64,000 nucleotides of DNA, from NCBI RefSeq assembly GCF_009933135.1, contig NZ_MAEH01000009.1:124001-188000 (forward strand). The letters run 5' to 3'. Below are positions 61,851 through 64,000 of this stretch, piece after piece. A program made the translations under genes and the position numbers. The notes under the pieces were generated by a model, which was not told where the DNA came from, did no database searches, and saw only the letters and a list, made by a program, of their open reading frames with translations. Source of the DNA: Candidatus Enterococcus leclercqii (GTDB lineage: Bacteria; Bacillota; Bacilli; Lactobacillales; Enterococcaceae). Within the stretch, counting starts at the first letter, position 1; each line of letters opens with the position of its first letter.

Positions 61851-62215
61851 TTAGTCTCAATTTCAACACGAAGATTCCCCTCACATTTACACTTCTTTCC
61901 TGCCTGTTCGGCTGTAAAAACGTATCGATATTCCCACTTACTGTATTGAGGATAGTAAACACTATCAGAACCCATTGAAACTATGCTAGAATTTGCATTA
62001 GTAAACCTACCTTTAACGCTAACCCTATTAATAAAAGACTAACAATTTTCTATGCGCCCTCAATATTTCGGAAATGATTCAAGCGACTTCTAGTTTGACC
62101 CCAACTATTTTTCAACTACATCAGGTATTGTCTCACCTATTAAAGGACTCGCCTGAAGTCTGGCTAAGATGAATGAATTTAGTGACAGGTTTGAATTGAG
62201 AGTTGCCCTAGTCTA
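61851..62215 (-). pseudogene. decayed gene remnant, two out-of-frame pieces
   Basis: Two protein-like stretches lie on the minus strand in different frames. The first (about 62105-62215) ends Ala-Ser-Pro-Leu-Ile-Gly-Glu-Thr-Ile-Pro-Asp-Val-Val-Glu-Lys-stop. The second (61851-62040) reads Ser-Val-Lys-Gly-Arg-Phe-Thr-Asn-Ala-Asn and later Val-Phe-Thr-Ala-Glu-Gln-Ala-Gly-Lys-Lys-Cys-Lys-Cys before stopping. Neither has a start site. The stretch is more AT-rich than its surroundings, which suggests acquired and decaying DNA. I do not recognise the parent family. Confidence 0.35.
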
Positions 62216-62229
62216 ACGAGGTGATTAAA

Positions 62230-62415
62230 TTGCTGAACTATATTCTTAAATACAAGCCCAAAAATGCGAACGATGCTTTTTACTTATTCTTCTTAATCTG
62301 CTTTACAACCGGTACAATTATTCAAATTTATCGGTCTGGTCTGACAGTCGGAAAAGCCATCATGTTGTTTATACTATTATTTTTTTTGGCTTTTTCCAGG
62401 CAAACTAAAAAATAG
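62230..62415 (+). CDS. small membrane protein of about 61 residues
   Basis: GAGGTG at 62218-62223 is correctly spaced for a TTG at 62230; an upstream in-frame GTG is part of the ribosome-binding site itself. The protein starts Met-Leu-Asn-Tyr-Ile-Leu-Lys-Tyr-Lys-Pro and has two membrane helices (about 17-34 and 41-56) and a basic tail. I do not recognise a family. A perfect hairpin lies about 90 nt downstream. Confidence 0.5.
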   Translation: MLNYILKYKPKNANDAFYLFFLICFTTGTIIQIYRSGLTVGKAIMLFILLFFLAFSRQTKK

Positions 62416-62502
62416 TATAAAAAGCTAGCGTACTCTAGGCAGGCGATGTCCTTAGCTACGGATTTTAAAAGACCTCTTCTTGCAAGAAGTTCCGAAATAT
62501 AA

Positions 62503-62545
62503 ACATGCCTGCTTCAAAACCATTTATAAGCAGGCATGTTATTTA
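62503..62545 (+). terminator. hairpin downstream of the small membrane protein gene
   Basis: ACATGCCTGCTT (62503-62514) pairs perfectly with AAGCAGGCATGT (62528-62539), followed by TATTTAT. Confidence 0.7.
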
Positions 62546-62613
62546 TATCTATGGATTGTTAGTTTATTTTAATTGTCTTAGTTCCTGATTAATATATAAT
62601 CCACTCCATATTC

Positions 62614-62647
62614 AAAAAGACTACCCACCAAACTCGGTGAGTAGTCT
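62614..62647 (-). terminator. terminator after the 63-residue protein gene
   Basis: GACTACCCACC pairs with GGTGAGTAGTC with one mismatch. On the minus strand the stem is followed by TTTTTG. Confidence 0.75.
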
Positions 62648-62702
62648 GCATGCTGGTCTTGTTTAGCGAAGCACCACTTCTTCGTGCTTGCTACTTTACC
62701 GC

Positions 62703-62894
62703 TTACCTCTTAATCCGCAGTTCTTTGATTAGGTACCAGTTGAGCAACCCGCTGGCGACAAACGCCGAAATGAAAACTGCCTTGTTGGAATCCCCGTGTC
62801 CAGTTACTTGATTTCCCACGGCTAGTATCAAAATCAGCACCAACCCTATCGCCAGACTTATAAACAAACGCCGCCACTTTTTCTCTGTCATCAT
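62703..62894 (-). CDS. small membrane protein of 63 residues
   Basis: The protein has two membrane helices (about 8-26 and 38-55) with a basic N-terminus (Glu-Lys-Lys-Trp-Arg-Arg) and a basic C-terminus (Glu-Leu-Arg-Ile-Lys-Arg). GGGGGAG precedes two adjacent ATG codons. A terminator follows. The family is not recognised. Confidence 0.65.
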   Translation of the reverse strand: MMTEKKWRRLFISLAIGLVLILILAVGNQVTGHGDSNKAVFISAFVASGLLNWYLIKELRIKR

Positions 62895-62969
62895 TTGGCT
62901 CCCCCATTTCCTTTACTCCAGTATACCATTTTAGCATTTGCAATTACCAAAGCGCTGACTATTTTCCAG

Positions 62970-62998
62970 CAAAAGGCAGACTGAAATTGCCAGTCGTT
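62970..62998 (-). terminator. probable terminator after the glutathione peroxidase gene
   Basis: On the minus strand GGCA and TGCC arms, extended weakly by GACTG/CAGTC, are followed by TTTTGC. It is a modest hairpin. Confidence 0.4.
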
Positions 62999-63001
62999 AA
63001 A

Positions 63002-63481
63002 CTACTTTTCCAGTAGCGCTTCAATCGCCGGACGCAAATCTTCCGGCGTTTTTTGTGGGGCGAACCGATCGACTACATTGCCGTCTTTGTCTACTAAGAA
63101 CTTCGTGAAGTTCCATTTAATGGCACTGCCGATGATGCCCCCTTTTTCTCCCTTCAAAAAGCGATACAAAGGGCTGGCATTTTCGCCATTGACATCAATT
63201 TTGGCGAATGTTTTAAAGCTGGTTTGGTATTTTAGTTGACAAAATTCCTGAATCTCTTCATTGGTTCCAGGGGCTTGATGACCGAATTGATTGCAGGGGA
63301 AGTCCAAGATTTCAAACCCCAGCTTCTGATAGTCACGGTAGAGTTTTTCCAGCCCTTCGTATTGTGGTGTAAAGCCGCAACCGGTCGCTGTATTCACTAC
63401 TAGCAGCACCTTGTCTTTGTAATCCGACAGTTCGACTTCGTTCCCTTTTGCATCTTTTACTTTAAAATCATAGATTGTCAT
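63002..63481 (-). CDS. glutathione peroxidase family thiol peroxidase
   Basis: The 159-residue protein has the peroxidatic Cys in Asn-Thr-Ala-Thr-Gly-Cys-Gly-Phe-Thr (about 31-39), Phe-Pro-Cys-Asn-Gln-Phe-Gly (about 74-80) and Lys-Trp-Asn-Phe-Thr-Lys-Phe-Leu-Val (about 132-140). It is the Cys, not selenocysteine, type and probably reduces peroxides with thioredoxin. AGAAAGGTGG sets the ATG at 63481; the longer frame is not used. Confidence 0.94.
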   Translation of the reverse strand: MTIYDFKVKDAKGNEVELSDYKDKVLLVVNTATGCGFTPQYEGLEKLYRDYQKLGFEILDFPCNQFGHQAPGTNEEIQEFCQLKYQTSFKTFAKIDVNGENASPLYRFLKGEKGGIIGSAIKWNFTKFLVDKDGNVVDRFAPQKTPEDLRPAIEALLEK

Positions 63482-63630
63482 ATTATTTCCACCTTTCTGA
63501 CTACGATACCTTCTCTTCCAAACCAATTTTCGGAAAAAGAAGCCTTTTTCTGAATTGTATCGAAGTCAGACGAACAATACAAAGAATCCAACCTGTAACT
63601 TGGTGCAGCTGCCAGTGACGCTAACTCTTA

Positions 63631-63674
63631 TAAAAAAAGCCTGTCGCAATTGATTCACTGCGGCAGACTTTTTT
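63631..63674 (-). terminator. terminator after the citrate synthase gene
   Basis: GCCTGTCGCA pairs with TGCGGCAGAC around a 10-nt loop with a small mismatch. On the minus strand the stem is followed by seven T. Confidence 0.8.
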
Positions 63675-63700
63675 GGATTGGTAATCGCTTTTTTAGAAGC

Positions 63701-64000
63701 TTATCCGGCACAAGAGGCTTCATCACAACTGTCTGTTCGTTCTCCCAAAGCGACATACTCTCGATCGTCAGAAACTTCCATATACGCCGGTCGAATAATT
63801 TTTTGTGTGTTGATCAATTCCTCAATTCGGTGGGCCGACCAACCCACGATACGGGCGATGGCGAACATGGGGGTATACAATTCACGAGGCAATCCCAGCA
63901 TCGCATAAACAAAGCCGCTGAAAAAGTCGATATTAGCGCTAACTCCTTTGAAGATCTTGCGCTTTTCACCGATAATCTTCGGTGCCAGCTCTTCTACTAG
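63701..64000 (-). CDS. gltA: citrate synthase, C-terminal end (truncated by window edge)
   Basis: The frame is open to the right edge, leaving about 99 C-terminal residues. The segment Pro-Arg-Glu-Leu-Tyr-Thr-Pro-Met-Phe-Ala-Ile-Ala-Arg-Ile-Val-Gly-Trp-Ser-Ala-His-Arg-Ile-Glu-Glu, and the preceding Asn-Ile-Asp-Phe-Phe-Ser-Gly, are typical of the last helices of type II-like bacterial citrate synthase. The catalytic Asp region lies near or beyond the edge. It condenses acetyl-CoA and oxaloacetate. Many lactic bacteria lack this enzyme, so an oxidative TCA branch for glutamate synthesis may exist here. Confidence 0.9.
   Translation of the reverse strand, partial: LVEELAPKIIGEKRKIFKGVSANIDFFSGFVYAMLGLPRELYTPMFAIARIVGWSAHRIEELINTQKIIRPAYMEVSDDREYVALGERTDSCDEASCAG

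Overview
The window looks like chromosomal DNA of a low-to-moderate GC lactic acid bacterium, most likely an Enterococcus. Signs are the Bacillus-like order ymdB-ymcA-mutS-mutL with maf, msrB and ruvAB nearby, fused substrate-binding/permease amino-acid importers, an Mga-type regulator, a BrnQ carrier, a type-2 peptide deformylase and purine-rich ribosome-binding sites throughout. A citrate synthase at the right edge and molybdenum-cofactor/molybdate genes would fit the E. avium side of the genus better than E. faecalis. That species-level reading is inference. No rRNA, tRNA, CRISPR array, transposase or prophage was seen.

Layout. 1-15.1 kb is a host-glycan region: a truncated GH20 hexosaminidase, a small anchored protein, a GH29 fucosidase, a ClbS/DfsB-type protein, a MarR/YitT pair, then a minus-strand operon of intracellular GH20 hexosaminidase, fucA, fucK and fucI, a membrane-bound AraC-type sensor-regulator and a ROK sugar kinase. 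CcpA-type cre sites sit in the fuc promoter spacer and just after the ROK transcription start. Together these enzymes would trim fucose and N-acetylhexosamine from glycans and carry fucose to dihydroxyacetone phosphate and lactaldehyde. 15.2-28.5 kb holds def, niaR, an acetyltransferase-chorismate mutase fusion, a sirtuin, two SBP-permease amino-acid importers (the second behind a lysine riboswitch), a MATE exporter behind an apparent attenuator, a DMT transporter and an amino-acid permease. 28.8-44.8 kb holds a TMEM175-like channel, an ABC exporter divergent from its TetR, an AI-2E family protein, a DsrE-like protein, a GT8 glycosyltransferase, a molybdenum operon (MoeA-like, modB, modC, MogA/MoaB), brnQ, an Mga-like regulator and a YpfJ-type zinc peptidase. 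45.6-59.9 kb is a minus-strand housekeeping and DNA-repair block. 60.3-64 kb holds a P-loop kinase, rpsD with a structured leader, gene debris, two small membrane proteins, a glutathione peroxidase and the end of citrate synthase.

Two non-coding systems stand out. First, 44.83-45.40 kb carries three tandem small-RNA genes. Each has the same promoter geometry: a direct repeat with an 11-nt period placed exactly 9 nt before the -10. Each has the same 5' sequence and its own intrinsic terminator. The unpaired part of each RNA is the exact complement of an idealised start region, Shine-Dalgarno, spacer, ATG-AAA-AAG, so they look like a redundant family of translation-blocking sRNAs. Second, a dispersed 3'-end element recurs at least six times (about 11.3, 28.5, 28.7, 35.7, 45.5 and 56.7 kb). 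It has a conserved tail of about 50 nt plus a hairpin with compensatory changes. Five of the six copies directly follow a gene on the same strand, and the tail also keeps a short reading frame.

All product names come from reading motifs and lengths by eye. No database or folding search was run.
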